This document shows, piece by piece, positions 43,607 through 54,038 of a stretch of DNA of 64,000 nt; the first letter of the stretch is position 1, and each line of letters opens with the position of its first letter. The notes under the pieces were generated by a model that was not told the DNA's origin, did no database searches, and saw nothing but the letters and a program-made list of their open reading frames with translations. The position numbers and the translations under genes are program-made. The DNA comes from Paenibacillus sp. FJAT-29882 (lineage in GTDB: Bacteria > Bacillota > Bacilli > Bacillales > DSM-1321). The DNA lies in NCBI RefSeq assembly GCF_001510645.1, contig NZ_LMVB01000001.1, positions 1,540,436 through 1,604,435 on the forward strand, given 5' to 3'.

Positions 43607-45556
43607 GTGAACAGCATAGCGAGTCAAAATTTAGATATTTTTCCTAGTGAATTAGAAATGTATTTATTTCATGAAGGAACACTCTTTGAAAGTTATAAGA
43701 TGTTAGGTGCGCATGTCAGTACATATAAAGGGAATGATGGTGTCCGCTTTTCCGTTTGGGCTCCGCATGCTAAGCAAGTTGCTGTCGTCGGGAATTTTAA
43801 TAACTGGAATGGTGCTCAGCACGCAATGCAACAAGTGAATCATTCTGGAATTTGGGTTTCCTTTATCCCAGATCTCGAGGAAGGGGAAATTTATAAGTAC
43901 GAGATAGAAACGGCGAATGGAGAGAAAAAATTAAAAGCAGATCCCTACGCGTTTTTCTCGGAATTACGACCTAACACAGCTTCTGTTGTGAAGCGTTTGG
44001 ACCAATATGAATGGAAGGATAAAAAGTGGCTACAACAGCGGAATAAAGAAGAATCTTATCATAAACCGCTTCTTGTTTATGAATTACATATGGCATCTTG
44101 GAGAAAAAAAGAAAATGGAGATTTGTATTCCTATCGTGAGCTTGCTGATGAGCTTATCGATTATGTGGTCGAGCATGGATTTACACATATTGAATTAATG
44201 CCGGTAATGGAACATCCATTAGATTTGTCCTGGGGCTATCAGCTTACCGGATTCTATTCGGTAACGAGTAGACATGGAACGCCAGAAGACTTTATGTATT
44301 TCGTTGATCAGTGCCATCAAAAAGGGGTAGGGGTCCTCCTTGATTGGGTACCAGCCCATTTTTGCAGAGATGAACATGGTTTAGGGAGATTCGATGGTAC
44401 GCCACTTTATGAACCTCATGATGCACGTAAAGCTGACCGGCCTCTCTGGGGTACCTATAGTTTTGATTTTGGCAAACCCGAGATTCATAGTTTTCTAATC
44501 TCTAACATAATGTTTTGGATGGAGGTCTACCATATTGACGGGTTCCGTGCAGATGCGGTCTCCTCAATGATTTATCTGAATCACGATAATCCTCAATCAG
44601 AGAAGTTAACGAATCAATTCGGTGGCGAGGAGAATATTGAAGCTATTTCATTCTTGAAAAAAATGAATGAAGCAGTATTCGCGAAATACCCTGGAGTTCT
44701 GATGATGGCAGAAGAGGCAACAGATCATCCATTGGTAAGTGCACCAACTTCCATTGGGGGTTTAGGCTTTAATTACAAATGGAATATGGGATGGGCTAAT
44801 GATCTTCTTAAATATATGAAGCTTGATCCATCTGAACGACGCTATCATCATAATCTTTTAACGTTTTCATTTTTCTATGCATTCTCGGAAAACTTTATTC
44901 TTCCTTTTTCACATGACGAAGTGGTTCATGGGAAACTGTCGTTATTGAATAAAATGCCAGGTGATTATTGGCAAAAATTCGCCAATTATCGATTGCTTTA
45001 TGGGTACTTCATGACACATCCGGGTAAAAAGCTCGTATTCATGGGAGCAGAATTTGGACAATTTGCCGAATGGAAAGAATTAGAGGAGCTAGACTGGCTT
45101 CTTCTCGATTATGAGTCTCATGCTAAACTGAATCGCTATATTACAACGATTCAGCATTTCTATAAAGACACATCCAGTTTATGGAGATTAGATCATGAGC
45201 AGGAAGGTTTTGAATGGATTGACGCCGATAATCGGGACCAAAGTGTCATTACCTTCATGAGGCATGGAAAACGGAAAGGAGATTATTGCATTATTGTTTG
45301 TAATTTTTCAACAGATGTTTATCATGATTATCGAATTGGAGTGCCTTCTACTGGAAAATACATCGAGGTATTAAACAGCGATGAGGAAGCCTTCGGAGGT
45401 TCAGGGCAACTTAATGAAAAAGCAATTACAGTAGACAAACAGCCTCATCATAACCAGCCATACAGCATGAACATTAAAGTTCCGCCACTTGGCATAACAA
45501 TCTTTATGAAACAAACAAAAAAGCGGCAGGGGAGAGTAATTCATAATGAAATCTAA
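43607..45556 (+). CDS. glgB: 1,4-alpha-glucan branching enzyme
   Basis: 649-residue GH13 enzyme that makes alpha-1,6 branches in glycogen. An N-terminal CBM48 (about 35-120: [20 protein letters not shown]) precedes the TIM barrel, with nucleophile Asp in [10 protein letters not shown], acid Glu in MAEEATDHP and [14 protein letters not shown] 43607 is 8 bases after GGAGG. First gene of glgB-C-D-A; its end overlaps glgC by 11 bases. Confidence 0.96.
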   Translation: MNSIASQNLDIFPSELEMYLFHEGTLFESYKMLGAHVSTYKGNDGVRFSVWAPHAKQVAVVGNFNNWNGAQHAMQQVNHSGIWVSFIPDLEEGEIYKYEIETANGEKKLKADPYAFFSELRPNTASVVKRLDQYEWKDKKWLQQRNKEESYHKPLLVYELHMASWRKKENGDLYSYRELADELIDYVVEHGFTHIELMPVMEHPLDLSWGYQLTGFYSVTSRHGTPEDFMYFVDQCHQKGVGVLLDWVPAHFCRDEHGLGRFDGTPLYEPHDARKADRPLWGTYSFDFGKPEIHSFLISNIMFWMEVYHIDGFRADAVSSMIYLNHDNPQSEKLTNQFGGEENIEAISFLKKMNEAVFAKYPGVLMMAEEATDHPLVSAPTSIGGLGFNYKWNMGWANDLLKYMKLDPSERRYHHNLLTFSFFYAFSENFILPFSHDEVVHGKLSLLNKMPGDYWQKFANYRLLYGYFMTHPGKKLVFMGAEFGQFAEWKELEELDWLLLDYESHAKLNRYITTIQHFYKDTSSLWRLDHEQEGFEWIDADNRDQSVITFMRHGKRKGDYCIIVCNFSTDVYHDYRIGVPSTGKYIEVLNSDEEAFGGSGQLNEKAITVDKQPHHNQPYSMNIKVPPLGITIFMKQTKKRQGRVIHNEI

Positions 45557-46715
45557 AAAATGGATCGCAATGTTATTAGCAGGAGGGCAAGGATCAAGAC
45601 TTGGCGAATTAACGACTGGACTTGCAAAACCGGCTGTTCCGTTTGGCGGAAAATACCGTATCATCGATTTCCCCCTAAGTAACTGTACTCATTCTGGAAT
45701 CGATACAGTTGGAGTGTTAACACAATATCAACCGCTTGTCTTAAATCATTATGTTGGAAATGGTAGACCATGGGATTTGGACAGAAACTTTGGAGGTGTT
45801 TCCGTTCTTCCCCCTTATCAAGGAAAAGATGGTGGTGAGTGGTATGCGGGTACAGCAAATGCCGTCTATCAAAATATTCAATATATTGACCATTACGACC
45901 CAGAATATGTAGTTGTTTTATCAGGTGATCATATTTACAAAATGGACTATAGCAAGATGCTTCAGTATCATGTTGAAAAGGGTGCACAAGCGACTATAGC
46001 AGTCATTGAAGTACCTTGGTCAGAAGCAAGTCGATTCGGGCTGATGAATACAGACGAAGAAAATAAAATTTCCGAATTTGAAGAAAAACCAGCAAAACCG
46101 AAAAGCAACTTAGCATCAATGGGTGTTTATTTATTTGATTGGAAATTATTGAAAAAGTATTTAATCGAAGATGAGCTTGATCCATTTTCCACGAAAGATT
46201 TTGGGAAGGACATTATCCCGAAAATTCTTAGCGATGGAAAGAGTTTGTATGCCTATCGCTTTGAAGGCTATTGGAAGGATGTAGGAACAGTCGAAAGTTT
46301 ATGGGAAGCTCATATGGATCTTTTGGATGATATTCCTGGATTCGATTTAAATGATCCACATTGGAAGTTTTATGCTGGTAATGCAAATCATCCGCCACAA
46401 TATATTTCAAAAGAAGCGCATATCTCTCAGTCGCTAGTCAATGAAGGCTGTGTTGTTCACGGTAATATTGAACATTCCGTCCTTTCCTTTAATGTTCAAG
46501 TAGGAAAAAACACGACCATTAAAGATTCGGTTATAATGCCGAATGTAAAAATCGGCAACAATGTTACGATTAATAATGCAATCATTGCGAGCGACATTTG
46601 CGTTGAAGATGGTGCAGAAATTGGCTCATCTTCACCGGCTGCAGAAATTACATTAATAGGGGATGCCCAGAATATTTCATATGTTGCAACAAACGGGAAA
46701 AGTAGTGTTAAATAA
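45546..46715 (+). CDS. glgC: Glucose-1-phosphate adenylyltransferase, catalytic subunit
   Basis: 389-residue ADP-glucose pyrophosphorylase. The nucleotide loop [20 protein letters not shown], the [12 protein letters not shown] block, [12 protein letters not shown] and a C-terminal left-handed beta-helix ([12 protein letters not shown] ... [19 protein letters not shown]) are clear. Forms a heterotetramer with GlgD in Bacillus. Start overlaps glgB, so translation is coupled. Confidence 0.96.
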   Translation: MKSKKWIAMLLAGGQGSRLGELTTGLAKPAVPFGGKYRIIDFPLSNCTHSGIDTVGVLTQYQPLVLNHYVGNGRPWDLDRNFGGVSVLPPYQGKDGGEWYAGTANAVYQNIQYIDHYDPEYVVVLSGDHIYKMDYSKMLQYHVEKGAQATIAVIEVPWSEASRFGLMNTDEENKISEFEEKPAKPKSNLASMGVYLFDWKLLKKYLIEDELDPFSTKDFGKDIIPKILSDGKSLYAYRFEGYWKDVGTVESLWEAHMDLLDDIPGFDLNDPHWKFYAGNANHPPQYISKEAHISQSLVNEGCVVHGNIEHSVLSFNVQVGKNTTIKDSVIMPNVKIGNNVTINNAIIASDICVEDGAEIGSSSPAAEITLIGDAQNISYVATNGKSSVK

Positions 46716-46743
46716 GAATATGCATATAGGGGAGCCGGTGTAC

Positions 46744-47850
46744 TTGAAGAACGTAATTGGAGTTATTAATCTTGTGAATGAAAAACAATATTTAAAAGAA
46801 TTAACATCACATCGCTGTCTTTCTGCTGTTCCTTTTGGCGGAAGATATCGACTAATTGATTTCACCATGTCGAACTTTATTCATGCAGATATTACGAAAG
46901 TGGCCGTGTTTACGAAAGAAAAATACCGATCAATCATGGATCATCTTGGCTCAGGGAAGGAATGGGATTTAGATAGACGCAATGGTGGGCTGTTCATACT
47001 GCCTCCCACTCATCCAGATGAACTTATTAAAGGTGATTTACAGCAATTTCACGATCACATCGAGTTTTTTCACCGTTCACCTGAAGATACGGTGGTTATC
47101 TCACCAGGGCATCATGTTTGTAAAATGGATTTTCAAGAAATCGTTGAACATCACAAAAACAGCAATGCTGATATAACCGTTGTCTATAAAGACTTTGATG
47201 GGGAACCTGTAGACAAACCGATTTATCATAAATATGCGATTCGGAACGATGGAAGAGTTAAGAATATTGAACTCTATACATCACCTGAGCAGGGTGAATC
47301 AGTAGGGCTTGAGACATTTGTCATCAAAAAGGACTTGCTTATTGAAATTATTAAAACTTGTTGTGAAAATGGAGAATATGATTTCTTAAAAGATGGCATA
47401 AAGGCCAATTTACATCATCTAAAAGTTAATAGCTATCATTATAAAAGGTATTTTCCATTCATTCATTCTATATCTAGTTTCTATAAAAGCAATATGGATT
47501 TCCTAAATCCGGAGCTTGCACAAGATTTCTTTTATGATACTTGGGACATCTATACAAAGATCAAGCACGAAGCACCAGTTAAATATTCTATTTCTTCTAA
47601 AGTATCTAATTCTTTAGTTGCGAATGGCTGTGACATTGAAGGAACGGTTGAAAACAGTATTATATTCCGCGGCGTGAAAATTCGAAAGGGAGCCGTTGTA
47701 AAAAATAGCATTATCATGCAAAAAGGGGAAATCAACGAAGGAACGTATATCGAAAATGTGATAACGGATAAACAAGTAAAAATCACATCAGAACAAGTTG
47801 TCATAGGTGATTCTATCCCGCGGATCGTAAAAAAAGCAGATGTCGTGTAA
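46744..47850 (+). CDS. glgD: Glucose-1-phosphate adenylyltransferase, GlgD regulatory subunit
   Basis: 368-residue paralogue of GlgC. It keeps the fold (FGGRYRLIDFTMSNF, VISPGHHVCKMDF, beta-helix VENSIIFRGVKIRKGAVVKN) but the glycine-rich phosphate loop is replaced by VINLVNEKQYLKELTSH, so it is likely non-catalytic and modulatory. I start at TTG 46744 with AGGGGAG 9 bases upstream, matching the usual MKNVIGVINL start; a longer frame reaches back into glgC. Confidence 0.93.
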   Translation: MKNVIGVINLVNEKQYLKELTSHRCLSAVPFGGRYRLIDFTMSNFIHADITKVAVFTKEKYRSIMDHLGSGKEWDLDRRNGGLFILPPTHPDELIKGDLQQFHDHIEFFHRSPEDTVVISPGHHVCKMDFQEIVEHHKNSNADITVVYKDFDGEPVDKPIYHKYAIRNDGRVKNIELYTSPEQGESVGLETFVIKKDLLIEIIKTCCENGEYDFLKDGIKANLHHLKVNSYHYKRYFPFIHSISSFYKSNMDFLNPELAQDFFYDTWDIYTKIKHEAPVKYSISSKVSNSLVANGCDIEGTVENSIIFRGVKIRKGAVVKNSIIMQKGEINEGTYIENVITDKQVKITSEQVVIGDSIPRIVKKADVV

Positions 47851-47863
47851 CGGAGGATTTGTA

Positions 47864-49288
47864 ATGAATATTTTATATGCTGCATCCGAGTGTGCCCCGT
47901 TCATCAAAACCGGAGGGCTCGGGGATGTAATCGGTGCATTACCAAAAGCTCTGCAACAACAAGGTGTCGAGGTAACAGTTATTTTACCTAAATACAGTGA
48001 CCTTGCAGTAGAATATAAGGACCAATTAGAACTCGTTAAAATTATTGATGTACCTGTCGGCTGGAGAGAACAATATTGTGGAATTGAAAAACTCGAACAT
48101 GAAGGAATAACTATCTATTTTCTTGATAACGAGTACTACTTCAAACGGTATGGTAGTTATGGATATTATGATGATGGGGAACGGTTCGCCTTCTTTTCGC
48201 GGGCAGTGCTTGAAGCAATTCCTCATCTTGATAAAAAGCCTGACATTATCCATTGTCATGATTGGCAGACAGGGCCTATCCCTGTTCTATTAAAAGCTCA
48301 TTATCGTAATCATCCATTTTATCAGGGGATAAAAACTGTATTCACGATCCATAATTTGCGATATCAAGGCGTGTTTTCTAAGAGTGTTTTATCAGAGCTC
48401 CTTGATTTAAGTGAGCTATATTTCCATATGGATGGTCTGGAATTTCGCGGAAATGTTAGTTATATGAAAGCAGGATTGGCATATGCTGATTATTTGACGA
48501 CGGTTAGTCCGACCTATGCAAATGAAATTCAAATGTCTTATTATGGAGAAAATTTAGATGGATTCTTGCGAAAGCGGAGTGGAAATCTTCGTGGAATCGT
48601 CAATGGAATTGATCTTGACACATATAATCCAGCACTAGACCAAGCTCTTTTTACAGGCTATAAGTCTTATGAAGGCAAAATGGCGAATAAACGAATGCTC
48701 CAGGAACAATTAGGACTGCCTGTGAATGAAGAAATTCCAGTTATTTCGATGGTAACAAGGCTAGTTGATCAAAAAGGGATCGATTTAGTTCTTCGTGTAA
48801 TGGAAGATATTATCAAGCAAAATGTTCAGGTTATCGTACTTGGAACAGGCGAAGAACATTATGAATGGGCATTTAAAGATTTAGCACATCGCTACCCTGA
48901 ACAAGTTTCAGCACAAATTTATTTTGATGAAGGATTATCTCGGAAAATCTATGCAGGTTCTGACCTATTTTTGATGCCTTCACATTTTGAACCTTGTGGT
49001 ATCGGGCAGCTGCTTGCACTGCGCTATGGTACACTTCCACTTGTAAGAGAAACTGGAGGTCTTAAAGATACCGTCGTTCCGTATAATGAGCTGAGCGATC
49101 AAGGGAATGGATTTAGCTTCTCGAATTACAATGCTCATGATATGTTATACACAATTGAACGGGCGGTTTGGTTTTATCGCTATCAACCGAAGAAATGGAA
49201 AAAGCTCGTTGAACGAGCGATGAGTATTGATTACAGCTGGGATAAGTCTTCTAAGGAATACAAAGAATTATATGAAATGTTAGTATAA
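47864..49288 (+). CDS. glgA: Glycogen synthase (ADP-glucose)
   Basis: 474-residue GT5 enzyme that elongates glycogen. The KTGGL motif is in CAPFIKTGGLGDVIGALP near residue 14, HCHDWQTGPIPVLL near 128, and the C-terminal MPSHFEPCGIGQLLALRYG carries the catalytic acidic/Cys region. GGAGG precedes ATG 47864. Last gene of the unit; glgP, usually next in Bacillus, is absent and a terminator follows instead. Confidence 0.96.
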   Translation: MNILYAASECAPFIKTGGLGDVIGALPKALQQQGVEVTVILPKYSDLAVEYKDQLELVKIIDVPVGWREQYCGIEKLEHEGITIYFLDNEYYFKRYGSYGYYDDGERFAFFSRAVLEAIPHLDKKPDIIHCHDWQTGPIPVLLKAHYRNHPFYQGIKTVFTIHNLRYQGVFSKSVLSELLDLSELYFHMDGLEFRGNVSYMKAGLAYADYLTTVSPTYANEIQMSYYGENLDGFLRKRSGNLRGIVNGIDLDTYNPALDQALFTGYKSYEGKMANKRMLQEQLGLPVNEEIPVISMVTRLVDQKGIDLVLRVMEDIIKQNVQVIVLGTGEEHYEWAFKDLAHRYPEQVSAQIYFDEGLSRKIYAGSDLFLMPSHFEPCGIGQLLALRYGTLPLVRETGGLKDTVVPYNELSDQGNGFSFSNYNAHDMLYTIERAVWFYRYQPKKWKKLVERAMSIDYSWDKSSKEYKELYEMLV

Positions 49289-49327
49289 AAAAAGTGGCAC
49301 TTCCATGAAACATTGGGAGTGCTTTTT
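49288..49327 (+). terminator. Terminator of glgBCDA
   Basis: GCACTTCC / GGGAGTGC stem extended by A/T pairs, ending in TTTTT, directly at the glgA stop. Confidence 0.7.
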
Positions 49328-49367
49328 ACCTTTTGATATGCTCCTGATAGTAAATAGTGCAAATCCG

Positions 49368-49583
49368 TTAGGTAGTAAAATGTAAAAAGGAATCAATCTC
49401 ATATCTGTCCTGAGATTGATTCCTTTTATGCTTCTTTTCAAATTTTGCTAAAGTTGCTTGCTTCGTTTTTGTCATTCGACTAATTGGCTTCAGGTCACCC
49501 CATGTTCCTCTGCTTATTGAAACATCTCTGTTACCTTCCCTTAGATGTTTTTCTCTAATCTTCATTGCTCTTGATTTAGCCAA
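49368..49583 (-). CDS. Small basic conserved hypothetical protein
   Basis: 71 residues, rich in Lys and Arg, starting MAKSRAMKIREKHLREGNRD and with SRMTKTKQATLAKFEKKHKR mid-protein. TTG 49583 is 8 bases after AAAGGGAG. The look is that of a small Bacillus conserved protein (YqkK comes to mind), but I am unsure. No membrane segment; a nucleic-acid-binding role is possible from charge only. Confidence 0.7.
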   Translation of the reverse strand: MAKSRAMKIREKHLREGNRDVSISRGTWGDLKPISRMTKTKQATLAKFEKKHKRNQSQDRYEIDSFLHFTT

Positions 49584-49722
49584 GTGTTGTCACTCCCTTT
49601 AAAAAAGATATCATGCTTTCTTTCATTATATGTATAGTCATGATTATTGCAAGGTTTTCTTTATACTCAGAATCGGGTATAAAGAAGAGAGAGAATAATT
49701 TAATTAGATGAGGATGAGCCTT

Positions 49723-51228
49723 ATGAAAAGACGAAGAATGGAATTTATATTTTTATTTGTTTTAATGTTATCCGTTTATATCGTTTTTTTTAGCAGTTTT
49801 AGCTTAAACCTGAAGCTTTTTTCGATTGGATTATACGTTCTCATTATCCTCATTACGACGTATTCCTTGATGTTGGAATACCGATCTTCCCACCACACGT
49901 TGCTCTGGATGTATGTTTTGTTATTTATCCCTGTGTTTGGCTATATGTTTTACCTATATTCAGGACAGCTCTACTTAAAAGGATATTTATTTAGAACGAA
50001 GCGTCAGAGTAACCGTGAAGAATGGAGAAAACTAGTAAATCAAGCGACATCACCTGATTTATCCTTTCTAAACGATCATCAACGAGTCTTTTCAACGTTT
50101 GCTAGTAATGCTTCACAAACTACATTCAGCACGAACTCTAATACGTATGTTTTAAAAAACGGAAAAGAAACATTTAGTGAAATTATTAAGAAACTAAAAG
50201 AAGCAAAGCAATTTATTCATATCGAATATTATATTTTTAGGTCAGACCGGCTTGGAAAAGAGATCATACATATTTTGATGGAGAAGGCCAAAGAAGGGGT
50301 GGAAGTATTATTTATTTTTGATGCGGCAGGTAGCTTTAGTCTAGCCAAATCTGATATTAAGGATATGATTTCTGCTGGAGTGAAGGTCCAACCATTTTCA
50401 CCATTGAAAAGTGGTTTTTTTAATCAAAAATTCAATTTCAGAAATCATAGGAAGATCATTGTTATTGATGGACAAACAGGTTTCGTTGGGGGGTTGAATG
50501 TTGGAGAAGAATACTTAGGTAAAAATAAAAAAATTGGGTTCTGGAGAGATACTCATTTGGAAATAGAGGGTGAGGCAGTCTATACGTTACATACGGTATT
50601 TTTAATGGATTGGGAGTATGTGAGCGGGGAGCAGGTTCTTTCTGAAAGACCGAAAATGAATCGGACTGACAAACTGGGTGACGGTGCTGTCCAGATTGTA
50701 GCAAGCGGTCCAGATACCCAGCAAGGCATTATGAGTGATTTTTATTATGCGCTTATTTCATGTGCAACGAAATCGATTTGGATTGCGACCCCTTATTTTG
50801 TTCCAGATGAGGCAATCCGTGCAGCTATGAAATCCGCTGCTCAAAAAGGCGTTCAAGTACGTTTAATGATTCCAGAAGTAAATGATGGGTTTCTGACTCA
50901 AAATGCAAGTCGCTCCTATTTCAATGAGCTGCTTGAGTGCAATGTAGAGATTTATTTGTATAAAAGGGGGTTTTTACATCAGAAAGTTATTATTGTCGAT
51001 CATGATATGGCGACAATCGGAACAGCCAATATGGACAAACGCAGTTTTCATTTGAATTTCGAAGTAAATGTTTTTTTACTTGGAACACAATCTATTAATG
51101 AACTTGTGGAGAATTATGAAGGAGACATTCTAGAGAGTGAAAAAGTAGAGATGGACTCTTATCGTAAGCGAGGCTTTGTTGTGAAATCGAAGGAAGCATT
51201 CAGTCGCTTGTTTTCAGATGTTCTTTAA
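49723..51228 (+). CDS. cls: Cardiolipin synthase
   Basis: 501-residue membrane phospholipase D-family enzyme that joins two phosphatidylglycerols. Two N-terminal spans (about 5-65), then two HKD motifs: HRKIIVIDG near residue 240 and HQKVIIVDHD near 420, each followed by GG/GTxN-type residues. The start at 49723 has GAGGATGAG upstream; ATGs at 49708 and 49714 overlap it. Monocistronic. Confidence 0.93.
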   Translation: MKRRRMEFIFLFVLMLSVYIVFFSSFSLNLKLFSIGLYVLIILITTYSLMLEYRSSHHTLLWMYVLLFIPVFGYMFYLYSGQLYLKGYLFRTKRQSNREEWRKLVNQATSPDLSFLNDHQRVFSTFASNASQTTFSTNSNTYVLKNGKETFSEIIKKLKEAKQFIHIEYYIFRSDRLGKEIIHILMEKAKEGVEVLFIFDAAGSFSLAKSDIKDMISAGVKVQPFSPLKSGFFNQKFNFRNHRKIIVIDGQTGFVGGLNVGEEYLGKNKKIGFWRDTHLEIEGEAVYTLHTVFLMDWEYVSGEQVLSERPKMNRTDKLGDGAVQIVASGPDTQQGIMSDFYYALISCATKSIWIATPYFVPDEAIRAAMKSAAQKGVQVRLMIPEVNDGFLTQNASRSYFNELLECNVEIYLYKRGFLHQKVIIVDHDMATIGTANMDKRSFHLNFEVNVFLLGTQSINELVENYEGDILESEKVEMDSYRKRGFVVKSKEAFSRLFSDVL

Positions 51229-51299
51229 TAGGAATATGATTGTGAACATTGTATAGTAGAAAAAAGATAATTAGCAAATGTATTAGGGAGAGTAGAAAA

Positions 51300-52058
51300 A
51301 TGAGATTAGTTTCTTGGAATGTAAATGGAATTCGAGCCTGTGTTAAGAAAGGTTTTCTTGATTATTTTCACGAAGTAGACGCAGATATCTTTTGTTTGCA
51401 GGAAACAAAGCTACAAGAAGGACAAATCGAATTGGAGCTTGATGGCTACTATCAATACTGGAATTATGCATGGAAAAAAGGCTACTCCGGAACAGCTGTT
51501 TTTACAAAACAAAAACCATTATCTGTTTCATACGGTGTCGGGGATCAAGATGAAGAACCAGAAGGACGCATTATTACGTTAGAGTTCGAATCTTTTTATT
51601 TGGTTAATGTGTATGTGCCAAACGCTAAACGGGATTTAACAAGACTTGATTATCGACTTCAATGGGAAGATGAAATTTGCGCTTATTTAACCGAACTGGA
51701 TCAGAAGAAGCCGGTTTTATTTTGTGGAGATTTAAATGTTGCCCATCAGGAAATAGATTTACGAAATGCAAAATCTAATTTCGGTAATTCTGGATTTACC
51801 ATTGAAGAGCGTGAGAAAATGACCGATTTGCTTCAAGCTGGATTTGTTGATACGTTTCGATATTTACACCCTGAAAAAGAAGGGGCTTACACATGGTGGT
51901 CCTATATGAGCAAGGTCAGGGAGCGGAACATTGGTTGGCGGATTGACTATTTTCTTGCATCAAAACGCCTAGATACCAATTTATTGGAGGCTGGCATTCA
52001 TCCCCATGTTCTTGGAAGTGATCACTGCCCGATTTATCTAGAAGTTGATTTCATATAA
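51300..52058 (+). CDS. exoA: Exodeoxyribonuclease III / AP endonuclease
   Basis: 252-residue EEP-fold nuclease for base-excision repair. VSWNVNGIRAC, FCLQETKLQ, FCGDLNVAHQEIDLRN and the C-terminal LGSDHCPI are the metal and catalytic motifs. GGGAGAG lies before ATG 51300. The upstream in-frame ATG at 51249 lacks a site. B. subtilis calls this gene exoA, E. coli xthA. Confidence 0.94.
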   Translation: MRLVSWNVNGIRACVKKGFLDYFHEVDADIFCLQETKLQEGQIELELDGYYQYWNYAWKKGYSGTAVFTKQKPLSVSYGVGDQDEEPEGRIITLEFESFYLVNVYVPNAKRDLTRLDYRLQWEDEICAYLTELDQKKPVLFCGDLNVAHQEIDLRNAKSNFGNSGFTIEEREKMTDLLQAGFVDTFRYLHPEKEGAYTWWSYMSKVRERNIGWRIDYFLASKRLDTNLLEAGIHPHVLGSDHCPIYLEVDFI

Positions 52059-52113
52059 TCGCCAATAATTGGTTATAGTACTAACGCAGTCACCAAATTA
52101 AAGGAGGATATGG

Positions 52114-52512
52114 ATGAAATCATTTAATGTAACGTTTCATAAAGAAGACGATGTAGATACAATGCTTGTCCAAAAACTGATGGAGCAGGAGTTCGAACAA
52201 GCAACTGTTGGAGGAACACGTCAATTATTTGAGCTTGATACGAATGTAGGTTTATTCGTATTTTTTGATGGACAAGACAAAGATGGGGATCTTTCTTATT
52301 TGATGCTTCAATATGAAGAAGACAATGAAGATCCACAAGCTTGTTACTCATTTGAAATGAAAGATTTTTATGAGTTCATCACACTTTATTTGCAAGGAGT
52401 CGATGATTTCCCAGAGGATGATGAAGAAGATGATTCGTATGGTCCGATTCATCACTTGGCACATCTCTTATTCCATGTGGTTGAAGAAGGGAATTCGATT
52501 AACCTAGAATAA
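52114..52512 (+). CDS. Conserved acidic hypothetical protein
   Basis: 132 residues, strongly acidic, with a run of Asp/Glu (FPEDDEEDDSYGP) near residue 105. No membrane segment or catalytic motif is recognisable. AAAGGAGG gives a strong start. It lies 55 bases after exoA and may share its transcript. Function unknown. Confidence 0.75.
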   Translation: MKSFNVTFHKEDDVDTMLVQKLMEQEFEQATVGGTRQLFELDTNVGLFVFFDGQDKDGDLSYLMLQYEEDNEDPQACYSFEMKDFYEFITLYLQGVDDFPEDDEEDDSYGPIHHLAHLLFHVVEEGNSINLE

Positions 52513-52564
52513 TCTTTTGGGCGTTGACCTCCTATTTTTACAGGGGGTCTTTGTTCTGTATATG

Positions 52565-52582
52565 AGGATGTTCAAAAAGGGG
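52565..52582 (+). repeat. Family B left-end fragment
   Basis: GAGGATGTTCAAAAAGG, the left terminus of family B with nothing of the right end. The gap 52513-52713 otherwise shows no feature. Confidence 0.5.
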
Positions 52583-52713
52583 TGGAACGTGGGGGAAGAT
52601 TTGGTGTTTACGGATCCTGTTACAAGCAATCGATGCTCTTAAATGACAAAATTACGTGAAGCATCGCTCTAAATTATTTAAACAAGTAAATGAAGAAGAT
52701 AGGGGGATTAAAA

Positions 52714-53163
52714 TTGATCAAAGCAATGAATATAAAACAAGAAGAAACAGCACGTGAAGTTTTAGGTATCCAACTTCCAGCCTATCAAATTGAGGCAGAG
52801 TTAATTAATTTTCATGAAATTCCTCCTTTAAAAGACACAGTAGAGACGATTATGGCCAGTAGAGAACAATTCTTCGGCTATTATATAGAAAATCAGCTTA
52901 CGGGGTTTATATCCTTCGAAGAAACAGAGGCAGAAATCGATATTTGCCGCATGGTTGTTCATCCTAATTTTTTCAGGAAAGGAGTAGCAAAAAAACTTGT
53001 TCAATATATTTTACATACAATAAATGGTCATAAAAAACTAACCGTCATGACTGGCGAGAAAAACTACCCAGCAAAAAATCTATACCTGTCATTGGGCTTT
53101 ATAAAAGTAAAAACCGTTGAAGTGTCAGAGGGTATCTTTCTGTCAGGGTTTGAGAGAAAGTAA
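52714..53163 (+). CDS. GNAT family N-acetyltransferase
   Basis: 149-residue acetyltransferase. The acetyl-CoA loop is visible in RMVVHPNFFRKGVAKKLVQY near residue 85, after an antiparallel sheet (GFISFEETEAEIDIC). TTG 52714 is 7 bases after AGGGGGA; the ATG at 52690 would add eight residues without a site. Acceptor unknown. A terminator overlaps the stop. Confidence 0.85.
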   Translation: MIKAMNIKQEETAREVLGIQLPAYQIEAELINFHEIPPLKDTVETIMASREQFFGYYIENQLTGFISFEETEAEIDICRMVVHPNFFRKGVAKKLVQYILHTINGHKKLTVMTGEKNYPAKNLYLSLGFIKVKTVEVSEGIFLSGFERK

Positions 53164-53197
53164 AAAAGCATCAGAGAATTCTTCTCGATGCTTTTTC
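53163..53197. terminator. Bidirectional terminator
   Basis: AAAAAGCATC / GATGCTTTTT with inner GAGAA/TTCTC pairing, between the convergent GNAT and ywbE genes. Confidence 0.88.
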
Positions 53198-53203
53198 TAG
53201 ATA

Positions 53204-53404
53204 TTAAGTTGAACGGATGTTTTTCACTCTTCCAACCTGTCCGTCGGTTAGCCTTACTTTAATGCCATGAGGGTGGGAACTTGATTTTGTTAAGATATCC
53301 TTCACAATTCCACTAGTTAATTTTCCTGTGCGTTGGTCTGCTTTAAGAACGATTTCAACGGCAGCTCCAGGTGTGATATCTTTTCTAGTTTGCCCGTTCA
53401 TCAT
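53204..53404 (-). CDS. ywbE: YwbE family protein
   Basis: 66-residue small protein with the YwbE signature: PGAAVEIVLKADQRTGKLTS followed by HPHGIKVRLTDGQVGRV. It resembles a compact beta-barrel. Its ATG overlaps the stop of the upstream gene (ATGATG/TGA), so translation is coupled. Function not known. Confidence 0.9.
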   Translation of the reverse strand: MMNGQTRKDITPGAAVEIVLKADQRTGKLTSGIVKDILTKSSSHPHGIKVRLTDGQVGRVKNIRST

Positions 53405-53604
53405 ACACCCATTTTTCTGCGGGTATTGCTGACTTTTTTCGTTTGCTGACTCTTCATCTTTTGACCTGTCTGTAGCCCATTCGTATTTGTTTTTCCTTTA
53501 GAGCCTTGATTTTTTTTCGCTTCAAGCTGCTGCTTAATTGCATCTTGAAGGCTTATTTTCTTCTTGGGTGTATCCTCTGAAGTAGCTTGATTATTGTCTG
53601 TCAT
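53401..53604 (-). CDS. Small Lys/Gln-rich protein upstream of ywbE
   Basis: 67 residues, MTDNNQATSEDTPKKKISLQ then a lysine/glutamine-rich tail ending NTRRKMGV. The conserved-looking part is ISLQDAIKQQLEAKKNQ, a probable helix. An AGGAGG site marks ATG 53604; the longer frame to 53640 has none. Probably disordered. Co-translated with ywbE; function unknown. Confidence 0.72.
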   Translation of the reverse strand: MTDNNQATSEDTPKKKISLQDAIKQQLEAKKNQGSKGKTNTNGLQTGQKMKSQQTKKVSNTRRKMGV

Positions 53605-54038
53605 GTAAAAAATCCTCCTGATCAGGTATGTCGTATACATCTAGTATAAACCATCTTATTGTATAAAAGCTATGTATTGATGTAGGTCACTCACATTTTC
53701 TAAAAAGAAAAGTTTATACGCAACTAAAATCAAACGAGATAATATGTTGGTATCATATCCTGATTGGTAGATTAATTTGCAATAATAGCCACAGGTTGCC
53801 AAGAAAAATGGTGAAGACAAAGTGATCTTAAGGCATCTTTTGCCCATCATATGAGCCATAAAAAAGAAAAGAATCTATAAATATGAAATAAAAGTCAGCT
53901 TTAATACATAGAAGCACTGTCTACGTTCAGTAATAAGTGTTTAAATATTAACAGAAAATTCAATATACCAGAACTTGCATTTATCTATAGGTATTATGTA
54001 TGATTGAATTATATTTACCAAATACAAGGAGGTCTATG
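53605..54038. other. Intergenic region
   Basis: Divergent spacer between the ywbE unit and the YjzC-like gene. A 67-codon minus-strand frame (53656-53859) lacks a ribosome site and is rejected. I see no clear promoter or repeat. Confidence 0.4.

Noticed and set aside
53656-53859. 67-codon minus-strand frame between ywbE unit and the YjzC-like gene
   Set aside because: No ribosome site, no hydrophobic or motif pattern, and a run of rare codons.
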